A DNA stretch of 64,000 bases from an uncultured Hungatella sp. (GCA_910588325.1 CAJUPP010000002.1:3918-67917); one strand, 5' to 3'. Positions 9,912-19,811 are shown, counted from the first letter of the stretch. Made by a program: numbers and translations. Notes: a model not told the origin generated them from the sequence alone.

Positions 9912-10681
9912 TAAATATCTTCTCCTCTACTCATAACTTCAGCTGCTAATAAACGGTAACTCTCTGCTCCGGTTGATCTGGAATCATATAGATTGATTGG
10001 CATACCATGACTTGGTGCTTCTGCTAACCTTACGTTTCTGGGTATTATTGTTTTATAAATGTTTTGGCTTAAATTTTTCTTTACACTCTCTACAACTTCC
10101 AAAGATAGATTCGTTCTTGCGTCATACATAGTAAATACAACCCCTTCTGTTTCCAGATAAGGGTTCAATTTTTTCTTTACTAAATTTACTGTTTTTAATA
10201 CCTGATTCAATCCTTCCAGAGCATAATATTCGCATTGAATTGGAATTAATACTGTGTCAGCCGCTGTTAAAGCATTAATAGTAAGTATATTTAATGAAGG
10301 AGGACAGTCAATAAGTATATAATCATAAAACTGGTGTAGATCCTTTAAATATGATTTTAAAAGGGACTCCTTATTTTCAAATTCTAATAATTCAATCTCT
10401 GCACCTGACAGATCGACATTGGAAGGGAGAATATCCAGACAATGCTGGACATCTCGGCAGAGACATTCTTCTATTTGACATTCTCCAACTAAAAGTTCAT
10501 ATACTGTTTTATCTAATGTACTTTTCTCCAAACCTACTCCACTGGTTGCATTGCCCTGCGGATCAAAATCCACCAGCAAAACTTTTTGATCTGCTTCTGA
10601 TAGACATGCTGACAAATTAATAGCAGTTGTAGTTTTTCCCACACCGCCTTTTTGGTTTGTTATTGCTATTATTCTTCCCAT
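9911..10681 (-). CDS. parA: Chromosome partitioning ATPase ParA (Soj)
   Basis: A 256-residue deviant-Walker ATPase. The motif KGGVGKTTTAINLSA occurs at residues 10-24, followed by DFDPQGNATSGVG and DCPPSL. ATP-bound dimers bind DNA and act with ParB in origin segregation and, in Bacillus, in regulating DnaA. I start it at the ATG at 10681, with AAGGAAG before it; a longer in-frame extension has no ribosome site. It heads the parA-parB-DUF4446 operon. Confidence 0.97.
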   Translation of the reverse strand: MGRIIAITNQKGGVGKTTTAINLSACLSEADQKVLLVDFDPQGNATSGVGLEKSTLDKTVYELLVGECQIEECLCRDVQHCLDILPSNVDLSGAEIELLEFENKESLLKSYLKDLHQFYDYILIDCPPSLNILTINALTAADTVLIPIQCEYYALEGLNQVLKTVNLVKKKLNPYLETEGVVFTMYDARTNLSLEVVESVKKNLSQNIYKTIIPRNVRLAEAPSHGMPINLYDSRSTGAESYRLLAAEVMSRGEDI

Positions 10682-10810
10682 GATTCTTCCTTTCCGATAC
10701 AAGGGATAGTATAGCATATTTTTATTTTTTTTCATATGGTTTTCTTTTAAAAAACAAGTTTTTCTTACGACTTAAAAATAACTTTTAATAATATTTTAAT
10801 TTCTAAAAAG

Positions 10811-10839
10811 TTGTCACATTATAAGAGTTGTATTATAAT
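10811..10839 (+). promoter_or_regulatory. Promoter of the hydrolase-fold gene
   Basis: TTGTCA (10811-10816), a 17-base spacer and a perfect TATAAT (10834-10839) lie about 42 bases before the ATG at 10881, divergent to parA. Confidence 0.75.
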
Positions 10840-10880
10840 GTTTTTATAAAAATATAAATAAATTTTAGGGAGAAAGATTA

Positions 10881-11831
10881 ATGTCTATCAAGAATAAATT
10901 GCTTACTACTACTATTTTATCCAGTAGTGCCATAACTCTAACTGGAATAATTAATCATTATATAAAAGTATCCTCGACTTCCAAAAATTTATTAAAAGAA
11001 TCAAAGTATCATTATTATTGCTGGCGTTTTGGAGATATTTACTACAAAAAATATGGTTCAGGAAAACCTCTTTTATTAGTTCATGATCTTCACTCTTGGT
11101 CCGGAAGCCATCAGTGGAATTCTGTTATTTATGCATTATCGAAAACTTATACTGTATATACTCTTGATTTACTAGGATGTGGATGTTCGGAAAAGCCAAG
11201 TTTTACTTATACAAACTATTTATTTGTTCAGTTGATCTCCGATTTCATTAAGTCAGAAATAGGACATCGAACTGATGTAATCGCTCTTGGAAATGCCGGG
11301 AATTTTATTATTATGGCTTGTAATAATTCACCTGAACTATTTAATCGTATAGTATTAGTAAATCCTGATAGTATACTTTCCTGTTCACATTTGCCAGGGA
11401 AGATGACAAAGCTTTATAAAAAACTTTTAGATTTTCCGATTATTGGAACATTGATTTATCATATTGCAGTCAGCAAAAAATCTATTGAAAAATCATTGGC
11501 TACAAATGCTTTTTATAATCCTTACTTTATAAAAAAACGTTTTATTAATCTTTGTCATGAAACTGCACATTTAGGTTTTTCTCCCAAATCAATTTATGCC
11601 AGTGTTCGATGCAATTATACAAATTGTAATATAATTAATGCCTTGAAAAAAATAGATAACAGTATTTATTTAATTGGAGGGGGAGAGATTGAAAATGAGG
11701 AAGAACTTTTAAAGGAATATACCAATTACAACTGTGCCATTGAATATATATTGATACCCAAATGTAAACAATTCCCACAAATAGAAAAAACAGATAAATT
11801 TTTATCTGCAATCAATACATTTTTATATTAA
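10881..11831 (+). CDS. Membrane-anchored alpha/beta-hydrolase-fold protein, probably catalytically dead
   Basis: A 316-residue protein with an N-terminal membrane helix or signal anchor (about residues 6-28) and an alpha/beta-hydrolase domain: GSGKPLLLVHDLHSW (59-73), LDLLGCGCSEKP (95-106), a strand before the nucleophile elbow and a cap region. The elbow reads GNAGN (137-141), so alanine replaces the usual Ser/Asp/Cys nucleophile. Near the C-terminus, where the family has a G-H-F-P catalytic histidine, it reads CKQFPQIEK. Both catalytic positions therefore look lost. Coding bias is A/T-rich compared with its neighbours. It could be a binding or structural protein. It interrupts the usual rsmG-parA neighbourhood on the opposite strand. 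Confidence 0.8.
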   Translation: MSIKNKLLTTTILSSSAITLTGIINHYIKVSSTSKNLLKESKYHYYCWRFGDIYYKKYGSGKPLLLVHDLHSWSGSHQWNSVIYALSKTYTVYTLDLLGCGCSEKPSFTYTNYLFVQLISDFIKSEIGHRTDVIALGNAGNFIIMACNNSPELFNRIVLVNPDSILSCSHLPGKMTKLYKKLLDFPIIGTLIYHIAVSKKSIEKSLATNAFYNPYFIKKRFINLCHETAHLGFSPKSIYASVRCNYTNCNIINALKKIDNSIYLIGGGEIENEEELLKEYTNYNCAIEYILIPKCKQFPQIEKTDKFLSAINTFLY

Positions 11832-11937
11832 TAAACCCAAACTTGTATCTCCCTTTTCGGAATTATGTACCTATAAAAATGAGCCTATAAATATGCAGTA
11901 AAATATAGTATGATATATATTTTTAAGGAGGATAACC

Positions 11938-12342
11938 ATGAAAAAAAAGATAAATCAGATACTAAATATTATTATGGGCTCCTTTATCGGTATGTTTATT
12001 GGTTCAGGATTATATAAATACTGGCATTTTCAAAAATATCCAAATTTATATATTATGCGATCTTCTCCATGGTATACCAGCATTTTGATAAATGGACTAT
12101 TAACGCTTATATTATTGGCAGTTTGCATGATAGTAAAAGTCATTCTTATAGAAAAAATAGGACGGATCCAAAAAATAGCTTTGATTTTAGGAATTGTTTT
12201 TCTGACTTTAACATTTATAGGTGGTTGTTATGTACTTGATAATCATGGACAAGTAAATGCCGGATATGCAGTTGTGCCAGGAACTTGGACTATGATATGT
12301 TTTGGGTATTACCGAAGTAAAAATAGGATTAATACCAAATAA
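11938..12342 (+). CDS. Hypothetical membrane protein with three or four helices
   Basis: A 134-residue protein not recognised by family. Hydrophobic segments lie at about residues 8-25, 47-68 and 77-98, with another moderately hydrophobic stretch near the C-terminus. It begins MKKKINQILNIIMGSF and is preceded by AAGGAGG. It is A/T-rich like the preceding gene, 106 bases away, and lies in the same plus-strand island between parA and rsmG. A possible promoter (TATGAT) lies just upstream. No function can be assigned. Confidence 0.75.
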   Translation: MKKKINQILNIIMGSFIGMFIGSGLYKYWHFQKYPNLYIMRSSPWYTSILINGLLTLILLAVCMIVKVILIEKIGRIQKIALILGIVFLTLTFIGGCYVLDNHGQVNAGYAVVPGTWTMICFGYYRSKNRINTK

Positions 12343-12454
12343 AGTAAATATCTAAGGCTGACAGCACACAAAATACCAGAAACGTACATTTTGGCGCGTC
12401 GTACGGTCATCGCGGTAAATGCGCAGACCTACAGCAAGGATTCGATAGTTTTAC

Positions 12455-12510
12455 AGAAAATAAGAGGGAGAAAATGTTTCACGTGAAACATTTTCTCCCT
12501 CTTATTTTCT
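12455..12510. terminator. 56-bp perfect palindrome: parS core within the rsmG terminator
   Basis: Bases 12455-12482 are the exact reverse complement of 12483-12510, with no loop. The centre (12475-12490) is a consensus parS, TGTTTCACGTGAAACA. The outer arms add a G/C-containing stem with a T-rich right edge on each strand. It begins two bases after the rsmG stop, so it should serve as a bidirectional intrinsic terminator for rsmG as well as a ParB loading site. The rest of 12343-12454 holds no recognisable gene. Confidence 0.9.
12475..12490. promoter_or_regulatory. parS: parS site downstream of rsmG
   Basis: Exact 16-bp parS, TGTTTCACGTGAAACA, the second in the window. It lies at the centre of the palindrome that follows rsmG. 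Confidence 0.97.
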
Positions 12511-12512
12511 AA

Positions 12513-13241
12513 TTACCTCAACGGTTCTTTACCTGGAAGGCCTGACTTACGCGGATACTTATTGGACGTATTTCTCATTTTTTTTATCTTAATTAAACAT
12601 CTTTCACCATCTGCTCTAGGAAGCTGAAATGTAATAGTATTCATAATTTCTCCGCCTAATATTTTTAATGCAGTCTTTGCTTGACTCAACTCTTCCTCAA
12701 TCTTTCCAGATTTATAAGAAATAAACAAGCCATCCTTTTTCACAAAAGGCAAACAATATTCTATCAAAGTGGAAAGATTTGCCACAGCTCTGGAAACACA
12801 TAAATCAAAACTTTCTCTATACTTTTTATCTCTTCCCAAATCTTCTGCACGGCCATGAACTGTTTCAATATCTTCAAGATTTAATTTTCCAATCACCTCG
12901 TCTAAAAATCTCACTCTCTTATTTAAGGAATCTAACAAAGTAATTTTTATATTTGGAAAAGCAATCTTTAAAGGAATTCCCGGAAAGCCCGCTCCCGTCC
13001 CTATATCTATAATAGAAAACCCTGTACTGGCTAAATTATCAACAATCTTTATCAGTGACAAGCTATCTATAAAATGTTTTGTCACTACTTGATTCATCTC
13101 CGTAATAGCCGTCAGATTCATCACCTCATTCCATTTTATCAATAGCTCATAATACAGATAAAATTGATTCAGCTGTCTTTCTGAAAGAGAAATCTCTCCC
13201 TCCAATCCTTCTTCCATCCATATCTCAAACTGCTTATCCAT
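12513..13241 (-). CDS. rsmG: 16S rRNA (guanine-527-N7)-methyltransferase
   Basis: A 242-residue methyltransferase (GidB) that uses S-adenosylmethionine to methylate G527 of 16S rRNA. The SAM site IIDIGTGAGFPGIPLKIAFP (about 69-88) and LLDSLNKRVRFLDEV are clear, as is the CVSRAVANLSTLIEYCLPF segment. The ATG at 13241 follows GAAGGGAA; it starts 35 bases past mnmG. It is the last gene of the rpmH-rsmG core run. Confidence 0.96.
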   Translation of the reverse strand: MDKQFEIWMEEGLEGEISLSERQLNQFYLYYELLIKWNEVMNLTAITEMNQVVTKHFIDSLSLIKIVDNLASTGFSIIDIGTGAGFPGIPLKIAFPNIKITLLDSLNKRVRFLDEVIGKLNLEDIETVHGRAEDLGRDKKYRESFDLCVSRAVANLSTLIEYCLPFVKKDGLFISYKSGKIEEELSQAKTALKILGGEIMNTITFQLPRADGERCLIKIKKMRNTSNKYPRKSGLPGKEPLR

Positions 13242-13276
13242 CGATAATTCCCTTCTATATAATAAATAATTCTTTG

Positions 13277-15178
13277 TCAAATCGAACTTTCTCTCTCCTT
13301 CATATATCTCTGTTGCTCCAAATACACCAAAAGTACAGAAATATCTGCTGGAGAAACTCCGGAAATTCTGGAAGCCTGTCCGATAGACATTGGTTTGTAT
13401 AAATTCAGTTTTTGGACAGCCTCTTTCCGAAGACTGTTCACAACACTATAATCAAATTCCACATTCAGCTTCTTATTTTCCAATTTTTTAAACTGAGCAA
13501 CCTGCTGTTTCTGACGACGAATATATCCTTCATATTTTATATTTATATTAATCTGTTCTTTTGTATCAATAGAAAGTTTCGGCATTTTAGGATCTATTTC
13601 TGCTAACATAAAATAATCCAGTTCAGGTCTTCGCACTAATTCTGCCAAAGTAGCACCTGTTTTTAACGGTGTGCTTCCATGACTCTCCAGAAACTTTTGA
13701 ATCAAAGCATTGGCCCCTATATTGGTATTTTCCAATCGCACAATTTCTGACTCTATATTCTTTTCCTTTTTAAGAACTTTTTCATATTCCTCATCAGAAA
13801 CCAACCCAATCTGATGTCCAATGGCGCGAAGCCTTAAATCTGCGTTATCCTGCCTCAAAAGAAGACGATATTCTGCCCTGGAGGTCATCATTCGGTATGG
13901 TTCATGATTTTCCTTTGTCACTAAATCATCAATCAAAACACCGATATAAGCCTGGGAACGATCCAGTATAAAAGGCTCCCTTTCTAAAACTTTCATAGCT
14001 GCATTTACTCCCGCCATAAAACCCTGGGCCGCTGCTTCCTCATATCCGGAACTTCCGTTAAACTGCCCTCCGCTGAAAAGACCCTCAATATTCTTAAATT
14101 CCAAAGTCGCATTCAACTGCCTGGAATTAATACAATCATATTCAATAGCATAAGCATTTCTTACAATTTTTACATGCTCCAATCCTGGCACTGTCTTATA
14201 CATAGCATGCTGAACATCCTCAGGCAAAGAACTTGACATTCCTCCCAGATACATTTCATTTGTATATAATCCTTCTGGCTCAATAAATACCTGATGACGC
14301 TCTTTATCTGGAAACTTTACGACCTTATCCTCAATAGAAGGACAATATCTGGGGCCGGTTCCTTCTATGGTACCAGAAAACAAAGGAGATCGATCCAGAT
14401 TATTTCTGATTATCTCATGAGTTTTTTCATTGGTATATGTCAACCAACAGGAAACCTGTTCTTTTTGAACAGACTCCGGATCTGTAGAAAAAGAAAAAGG
14501 TACAATCTTCTTATCCCCAAACTGCTCTTCCATTTTCGTAAAATCAATACTTCTTTTATCCACACGGGCAGGAGTGCCTGTCTTAAAGCGGAACATTTCA
14601 ATTCCATGTTCTTTTAAAGAGTTTGTCAGATGAGTTGCCGCCTGCAATCCGTTAGGGCCTGTAGGATTGCTCACATCTCCGTAGATACATCTGGCATTTA
14701 AATAAGTTCCTGTAGCCAACACTACCGCCCTGCTGCGATATACGGCTCCGGAAAATGTTTTTACTCCGCGTATTTTTCCATCCTCCACAAGAATATCTGA
14801 CACCTCTGCCTGTCTGAGAGTTAATTTATCCGTATTCTCCAGAGTCCTTCGCATCTGTCTGGAGTAATCCTGCTTGTCAGCCTGAGCGCGGAGAGAATGA
14901 ACCGCCGGTCCTTTAGACTCATTCAACATTTTTGACTGAATAAATGTCTTATCAATATTTTTTCCCATCTCGCCGCCTAAAGCATCCAATTCTCTTACCA
15001 AATGTCCTTTAGAACTTCCTCCGATATTAGGATTACATGGCATCAAAGCAATGCTGTCAATACTGATTGTAAAAAGAATCGTCTCTAATCCCAATCTGGC
15101 ACAAGCCAATGCTGCCTCACATCCAGCATGTCCTGCCCCTACTATCACTACATCATAGTGTTCTTCTAAATAAGGCAT
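13277..15178 (-). CDS. mnmG: tRNA uridine-5-carboxymethylaminomethyl modification enzyme, FAD subunit
   Basis: A 633-residue GidA/MnmG protein. The N-terminal FAD motif [20 protein letters not shown], the conserved [19 protein letters not shown] segment and the GYEEAAAQG motif are present. With MnmE it modifies the wobble uridine of several tRNAs. I choose the ATG at 15178 because AGAAGGA lies nine bases upstream; an ATG three codons earlier touches the ribosome site. It follows mnmE and precedes rsmG, as in most Firmicutes. Confidence 0.97.
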   Translation of the reverse strand: MPYLEEHYDVVIVGAGHAGCEAALACARLGLETILFTISIDSIALMPCNPNIGGSSKGHLVRELDALGGEMGKNIDKTFIQSKMLNESKGPAVHSLRAQADKQDYSRQMRRTLENTDKLTLRQAEVSDILVEDGKIRGVKTFSGAVYRSRAVVLATGTYLNARCIYGDVSNPTGPNGLQAATHLTNSLKEHGIEMFRFKTGTPARVDKRSIDFTKMEEQFGDKKIVPFSFSTDPESVQKEQVSCWLTYTNEKTHEIIRNNLDRSPLFSGTIEGTGPRYCPSIEDKVVKFPDKERHQVFIEPEGLYTNEMYLGGMSSSLPEDVQHAMYKTVPGLEHVKIVRNAYAIEYDCINSRQLNATLEFKNIEGLFSGGQFNGSSGYEEAAAQGFMAGVNAAMKVLEREPFILDRSQAYIGVLIDDLVTKENHEPYRMMTSRAEYRLLLRQDNADLRLRAIGHQIGLVSDEEYEKVLKKEKNIESEIVRLENTNIGANALIQKFLESHGSTPLKTGATLAELVRRPELDYFMLAEIDPKMPKLSIDTKEQININIKYEGYIRRQKQQVAQFKKLENKKLNVEFDYSVVNSLRKEAVQKLNLYKPMSIGQASRISGVSPADISVLLVYLEQQRYMKERESSI

Positions 15179-15228
15179 AATTCTCATTCCTTCTTAATTA
15201 TGTTAGTATATGAAAAAAGTTATAATTT

Positions 15229-16605
15229 TTATTTTCCCATACAAAACCTAGAAAATATCTCATTAACCAAATCATCTTCTACAGCTTCACCAATGATACT
15301 TCCAAGCCGTTCATAAGTATTCATAAGATCAATGGAATAAAAATCTTCCGGAACACCATCCTCAATGGCCTTTACAACCAACTTAAGGCTGTCCAAACTT
15401 TCCATAAGCGCTGTCTTATGACGAACATTTGTCACATATATCTGATCATTAAAATCAATGTCCCCCTCATAAAACATAGACAAAATTTCTTTTTCCAGCT
15501 CCTCAATACCTGTCTTTTCTTTTGCCGACACAGGAATTACCTGGTGCCCTGTAAGATTCTCAAGCTGTTCTTTTTCAACAATCTGCCCCAAATCAGATTT
15601 ATTAAGAAGAACCACTGCCTTACGCCCTCTCACAATCTGAATAATCTGTCTGTCATTCTCATCCAAAGGAACCGATCCATCCACCACATAGATAATCAAA
15701 TCCGCATCTTTCGCAGCATCCTTTGCCCTTGACACACCAATCTGTTCTACCACATCATCCGTATGTCTAATTCCCGCCGTATCCACTACATTTAAACTGA
15801 TTCCATGCAGAAAAATATGTTCCTCCAGAGTATCTCTGGTAGTACCGGCAATTTCTGTAACAATAGCCCTCTCTTCCCCTGCCAGAATATTTAAAAGAGA
15901 AGACTTTCCTACATTGGGCTTTCCCATAATAACTGTACGAATTCCCTCTGTCATCACCTTTCCATTATCAGAAGACGCAATTAATGTTTCAAGCTCCTTC
16001 ATCATAGAAGACAATTTTTCTTTTAACTGAAAATCATAACCATCTAAAGAAATATGTTCCGGATCATCTAAAGCAGATTCTATAAAGGCAATCTCATAGA
16101 TAATTTTTTCCCTCAAAGATCTGATCCTTTTTGAAATACCACCACTTAGCTGATTCACCGAACTTTTCAACGCATAATCATTTTTTGCATTAATTACATC
16201 AATTACCGCCTCTGCCTGAGAAAGGTCGATTCTGCCGTTTAAAAAGGCACGCTTCGTAAATTCTCCTGGTTCTGCAAGTCTCGCTCCATATTTAATTACT
16301 GTCTCCAGTATTTTTTTCATCATCAAGATACCGCCATGGCAGTCGATTTCCACTGTATCTTCAGTCGTATAACTGTGAGGTCCTTTCATTATAAGAACCA
16401 ACACCTCATCGATCATCTGATCACCATCAAAAATATATCCATAATGCACTGTATGAGTTTTTTCCGTCTCAATGTTCTTTCCATTTTTCTTTCTAAAAAT
16501 TCTTTTTAAAATAGAAAAAGATTCTTCCCCGCTAATACGGATGATTCCTATCCCAGAATTAGACATAGTTGTCGCTATGGCAGCAATCGTATCTGTTTTT
16601 GTCAT
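15229..16605 (-). CDS. mnmE: tRNA modification GTPase
   Basis: A 458-residue TrmE/MnmE. It has an N-terminal tetrahydrofolate-binding domain (TIAAIATTMSNSGIGIIRIS), a helical domain and an inserted G domain with GKPNVGKSSLLN, DTAGIRHTDD and NKSDL. The C-terminal FCMGK provides the invariant cysteine. It works with MnmG on tRNA wobble uridines. The ATG at 16605 follows CGGAGAA; upstream in-frame codons are not family-like. Co-directional with jag upstream, but a terminator-like hairpin intervenes. Confidence 0.97.
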   Translation of the reverse strand: MTKTDTIAAIATTMSNSGIGIIRISGEESFSILKRIFRKKNGKNIETEKTHTVHYGYIFDGDQMIDEVLVLIMKGPHSYTTEDTVEIDCHGGILMMKKILETVIKYGARLAEPGEFTKRAFLNGRIDLSQAEAVIDVINAKNDYALKSSVNQLSGGISKRIRSLREKIIYEIAFIESALDDPEHISLDGYDFQLKEKLSSMMKELETLIASSDNGKVMTEGIRTVIMGKPNVGKSSLLNILAGEERAIVTEIAGTTRDTLEEHIFLHGISLNVVDTAGIRHTDDVVEQIGVSRAKDAAKDADLIIYVVDGSVPLDENDRQIIQIVRGRKAVVLLNKSDLGQIVEKEQLENLTGHQVIPVSAKEKTGIEELEKEILSMFYEGDIDFNDQIYVTNVRHKTALMESLDSLKLVVKAIEDGVPEDFYSIDLMNTYERLGSIIGEAVEDDLVNEIFSRFCMGK

Positions 16606-16696
16606 ATTTTCTCCGTTCTGTGCACGTTTCAAATCATTGCATACCCTTTTTATCCAACACAAATAAACCTTTTCTGTCTGATATACCACATAATTT

Positions 16697-16742
16697 TCAA
16701 AAAGAGGAGCCGCCGCAAATAAACTCCATGCAACTGCTCCCC
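16697..16742 (-). terminator. Terminator after jag
   Basis: On the minus strand GGGGAGC and GCTCCTC pair across a 25-base loop and are followed by TTTTTG, in the gap between jag and mnmE. Confidence 0.55.
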
Positions 16743-16749
16743 TTCCGGT

Positions 16750-17754
16750 TTATGACTGCTGATTATTCCGATTTCCCCGATTCTCTCTTTCTCTGCCGTC
16801 CCTTTTTAAAGAAACGACAACATGACGAAACGGGTCTTCTCCTTCACTTCTTGTAACTACATACTTATCATTTTGCAAAGCTGCATGAATAATTCTTCTT
16901 TCATATGGATTCATAGGCTCTAAAGATACGCTTCTTCTGGTTCTCTTCACCTTATAAGCAATATTTTTCGCCAATGTCTCAAGAGTCTCCTTTCTTCTGG
17001 CACGGTAATTTTCCGTATCCAGTTTTACTCTTAAGTATCCGTCACATTCCTTATTTACCACAAGACTTACCAAATACTGAAGAGAATCCAGAGTCTGTCC
17101 CCTCTTGCCAATCAAAATTCCCATATCAGCGCCGGACATATTTACAGTTAATTCTCTGTCTGACTCATTATAAGAAGTCTCAAGCTGAACTTCAATTCCC
17201 ATAGCCTGAAATACCTGGCTTAAAAATTCTTTTGCAGATTTGTCACATGCTTCCACATTAATCGTTTTCTCTGGCTTTGCCGGCTTCTCAGGTTTCTCCG
17301 ACTTTTCTGATTTTAATGCCTTTTCAGACTTCTCTGATTTTTCTGCTTTTTCCTGTTTCTGCCTGTTATCTGATTTCTCTGATTTATTTTTTGACTCTGC
17401 TTTTTGCTTTGGTTCGTTTTTCTGTTCCGGCTTATCCTTTTTGTTCTCTTTCTTTGATTCTTTCGGTTCTTTTGGTTCTTTTTTCTGGATTTCTCTTTCC
17501 TTCTTAGGCTCTTTTGTCTCCTTTACAGGCTGACTCTCTGCTTTGATTGACTCAAACAAATTATCCATCTCAAGGTCATTATCCCTTTTTTTCTTTGCCT
17601 CAATCACCACATCCTTGCTGAATAAACCTAAAAATCCGGAACTTCCTTTTTCAATTACCGTATAATCCAGATTATCACTGGTAGTTCCCAGCTGAATTAA
17701 CGCTTTTGTAATGGCCTCATCCAAAGTTTTTGCAGTTACCTTAATCATATCCAT
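16750..17754 (-). CDS. jag: RNA-binding protein Jag/KhpB
   Basis: A 334-residue protein with an N-terminal Jag_N domain (IKVTAKTLDEAITKALIQLG), a very long Lys/Glu/Pro-rich linker (about residues 70-165) with repeated SEK, KPE and KEP units, a KH domain (GILIGKRGQTLDSLQYLV, near 215) and a C-terminal R3H domain (NPYERRIIHAAL). It binds RNA and in Firmicutes is linked to cell division and envelope control, with KhpA. It lies 12 bases after yidC, the usual order. The linker is longer than in Bacillus. Confidence 0.95.
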   Translation of the reverse strand: MDMIKVTAKTLDEAITKALIQLGTTSDNLDYTVIEKGSSGFLGLFSKDVVIEAKKKRDNDLEMDNLFESIKAESQPVKETKEPKKEREIQKKEPKEPKESKKENKKDKPEQKNEPKQKAESKNKSEKSDNRQKQEKAEKSEKSEKALKSEKSEKPEKPAKPEKTINVEACDKSAKEFLSQVFQAMGIEVQLETSYNESDRELTVNMSGADMGILIGKRGQTLDSLQYLVSLVVNKECDGYLRVKLDTENYRARRKETLETLAKNIAYKVKRTRRSVSLEPMNPYERRIIHAALQNDKYVVTRSEGEDPFRHVVVSLKRDGRERENRGNRNNQQS

Positions 17755-17765
17755 AGGTACCCCTC

Positions 17766-19076
17766 CTATTTGCTGCGCTTCTCATGTTTCTCATTGTACT
17801 TCTGAACCATAGCTGCCTTCGCGGCCAAACTTCCAGGCTTTGCATCCTTATTATAATATTCCGTAGATTCCTTTATGGTCCTTTGAGCTTTCTCTATCTT
17901 TGCATTCTTTTCTTCTTCTTCCTTGGCCTCTGCCTCCTGAAGACGTTTTAAAGTCTGACTTGCAGTACCATTAATCTTTGTGGGAGGAAGTCCCTTCTTT
18001 GCACGTTTCTTGTTAGCCTTTTCCACATTTTTAGCAATCAGGTCATCGATATCCACCTTGCTTAAGTACTTGTTCACGCCAATCTGCTGAATCACCTGCA
18101 GCAGGCTGCTGATTACCCAGTAAACACCAATACCTAACGGGAAAGAAAAACAGAAAAACACGGACATCAGCGGCATAGTAACATTCATGGACTTCATCAT
18201 CTCTGCGCCCATACCCTGATTGCCGTCACCTGACGGCTGGGCAGGCTGATTGGCAGTTACCAGCTTTGTACTGTACCATTGAGTCAAACCGGACAAAATC
18301 GGAATCAAAAAGGCAATTATCACAACTCCGATGGAAAATGCATTCTTATCTTTCACAAATCCCATAATTACATTGAAGGGAGTGTAGGAAATATTCATTC
18401 CTAAAAACTGCTGCATCCGGTTGATAGACTGGATAACATTATCCCCGGTGCCTGTGACCACTGTAGCAATATCAGGAAATGCCTCTGTCAGCTCCGTCCA
18501 CTGAACCGGAGTTAATTTATAAAGCAGATCCACCACCTTATCCATATCAGTATAATCCACATTGGTCAATCTGTAACTTTCTGCCAGACCGGTAAACACT
18601 TCATTGGAGGCAAATCCGGAAGGAAGCTTTTCAATAATCAAATCGAAATAATGACGTACAGAAGATACGTATGCAGGAATTCTGTAAATAACCTGATAAA
18701 GAGCAAGTAAAATAGGAAGCTGAATCAAAAGAGGAAGACATCCTCCTGTCATGGAAGTACCATACTTGTCATAGACAGCCCTGGTCTCCACGTTCATCTT
18801 CATCATGGAATCATTGTCTTTCTTGTCTTTATATTTCTTCTGAATTGCCTGAAGCTCCGGCTGCATGACAGCCATCAATTTACTGGACTTTTGCTGATTC
18901 AGTGTCATGGGAAACATAAGCAGTTTCATAACCACTGTAAACAAAATAATACTTAAACCGATATTTACTACGCCAAAAAGACTGGTAAACTGAAACAATG
19001 CCTCCATAATCCAGCCTAAAATCTCAGCAACAGGGCCGAATACCCCGCCTGTCTTTGTCAGAACTAATAAATCCAA
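17766..19076 (-). CDS. yidC: Membrane protein insertase YidC/OxaI
   Basis: A 436-residue insertase with about five membrane segments. Helix 1 is at residues 20-50, and the charged cytoplasmic loop KLMAVMQPELQAIQKKYKDK follows. GGCLPLLIQLPILLALYQVIY and FFCFSFPLGIGVYWVISSLL complete the hydrophilic groove. The C-terminal tail is very basic and acidic, coiled-coil-like, a probable ribosome contact. The start is a TTG at 19076 with GAGGAGG upstream. It extends further than typical YidC2 in the extracytoplasmic loop (about residues 120-190). Confidence 0.95.
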   Translation of the reverse strand: MDLLVLTKTGGVFGPVAEILGWIMEALFQFTSLFGVVNIGLSIILFTVVMKLLMFPMTLNQQKSSKLMAVMQPELQAIQKKYKDKKDNDSMMKMNVETRAVYDKYGTSMTGGCLPLLIQLPILLALYQVIYRIPAYVSSVRHYFDLIIEKLPSGFASNEVFTGLAESYRLTNVDYTDMDKVVDLLYKLTPVQWTELTEAFPDIATVVTGTGDNVIQSINRMQQFLGMNISYTPFNVIMGFVKDKNAFSIGVVIIAFLIPILSGLTQWYSTKLVTANQPAQPSGDGNQGMGAEMMKSMNVTMPLMSVFFCFSFPLGIGVYWVISSLLQVIQQIGVNKYLSKVDIDDLIAKNVEKANKKRAKKGLPPTKINGTASQTLKRLQEAEAKEEEEKNAKIEKAQRTIKESTEYYNKDAKPGSLAAKAAMVQKYNEKHEKRSK

Positions 19077-19094
19077 TGAGCTACCTCCTCGTCG

Positions 19095-19319
19095 TTACGG
19101 AACTGGATCATAACCGCCTCTGCCCCAGGGATGACACCGAAGTATCCTCTTTGTGGACAGCCACAAACCTTTCACCACACCATACTTTTTAAGTGCCTCA
19201 ATGGCGTATTGAGAACACGTAGGCGTGTAAATACAGTGATATCTTACCTTTAAGGGCGATAAAAAAATCTGATATCCCCGAATACACCATATCAAAAGTT
19301 TTCTTATCAATCTTATCAC
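19095..19319 (-). CDS. yidD: Membrane protein insertion efficiency factor
   Basis: A 74-residue YidD. The conserved [20 protein letters not shown] and [17 protein letters not shown] blocks are both present, and an N-terminal amphipathic helix ([16 protein letters not shown]) should attach it to the membrane. It helps insertion of membrane proteins near YidC. It overlaps the end of rnpA by four bases and lies 18 bases before yidC. Confidence 0.96.
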   Translation of the reverse strand: MIRLIRKLLIWCIRGYQIFLSPLKVRYHCIYTPTCSQYAIEALKKYGVVKGLWLSTKRILRCHPWGRGGYDPVP

Positions 19320-19660
19320 TTCGATTCTTTCATAATGTTATGCAGTCCGCACAAGTGCCTGTATGCACTCTCTATTTTTTTGTAATCCGAATCCTTAGCC
19401 GCCGCCCTGGCGACCACAATGATGTCTAGTCCAGAATCCATATGCTCTCTGTTCAAACGAAAACTCTCTCTTATCAAACGGGTCACGCGATGTCTCACCA
19501 CGCTGTTACCCACCTTTTTGCTGACCGAGATCCCGATGCGCGTCTCCTTTCCGTCTGTGGGATACACATACATAACAAGCAGCCTGTTGGCATAGGATGT
19601 TCCATTCTTATAAACGATCTGAAAATCACTGTTCTTTTTAATAGAAGGAAATCTCTTCAT
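19316..19660 (-). CDS. rnpA: Ribonuclease P protein component
   Basis: A 114-residue basic protein that assists the RNase P RNA in maturing tRNA 5' ends. The signature [20 protein letters not shown] and RLIRESFR lies in the middle. I start it at the ATG at 19660, six bases after a G-run ribosome site; an ATG two codons earlier overlaps that site. It lies between rpmH and yidD, its standard position. Confidence 0.96.
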   Translation of the reverse strand: MKRFPSIKKNSDFQIVYKNGTSYANRLLVMYVYPTDGKETRIGISVSKKVGNSVVRHRVTRLIRESFRLNREHMDSGLDIIVVARAAAKDSDYKKIESAYRHLCGLHNIMKESK

Positions 19661-19783
19661 AAACATCCCCCTGCCTGCAAACTTTTGATCAAATGTCAGA
19701 GCCGCAACTCCCCGGACTCTTCTGGATCTTGCGGTTTCTAAAGGGTTTACCTAAAATTTAACAATCAATTTACAGAAAAGAAA

Positions 19784-19805
19784 AGGCCACAATCTCTTGC
19801 GGCCT
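19784..19805 (-). terminator. Partial terminator between rpmH and rnpA
   Basis: On the minus strand AGGCC and GGCCT pair over a 12-base loop, followed by TTTTCTTTTC. It would let only part of the rpmH transcripts continue into rnpA. Confidence 0.6.
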
Positions 19806-19811
19806 GACTGC

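Noticed and set aside
17240..17533. 97-codon plus-strand Phe/Ser-rich frame
   Set aside because: It mirrors the Lys/Glu-rich linker of Jag.
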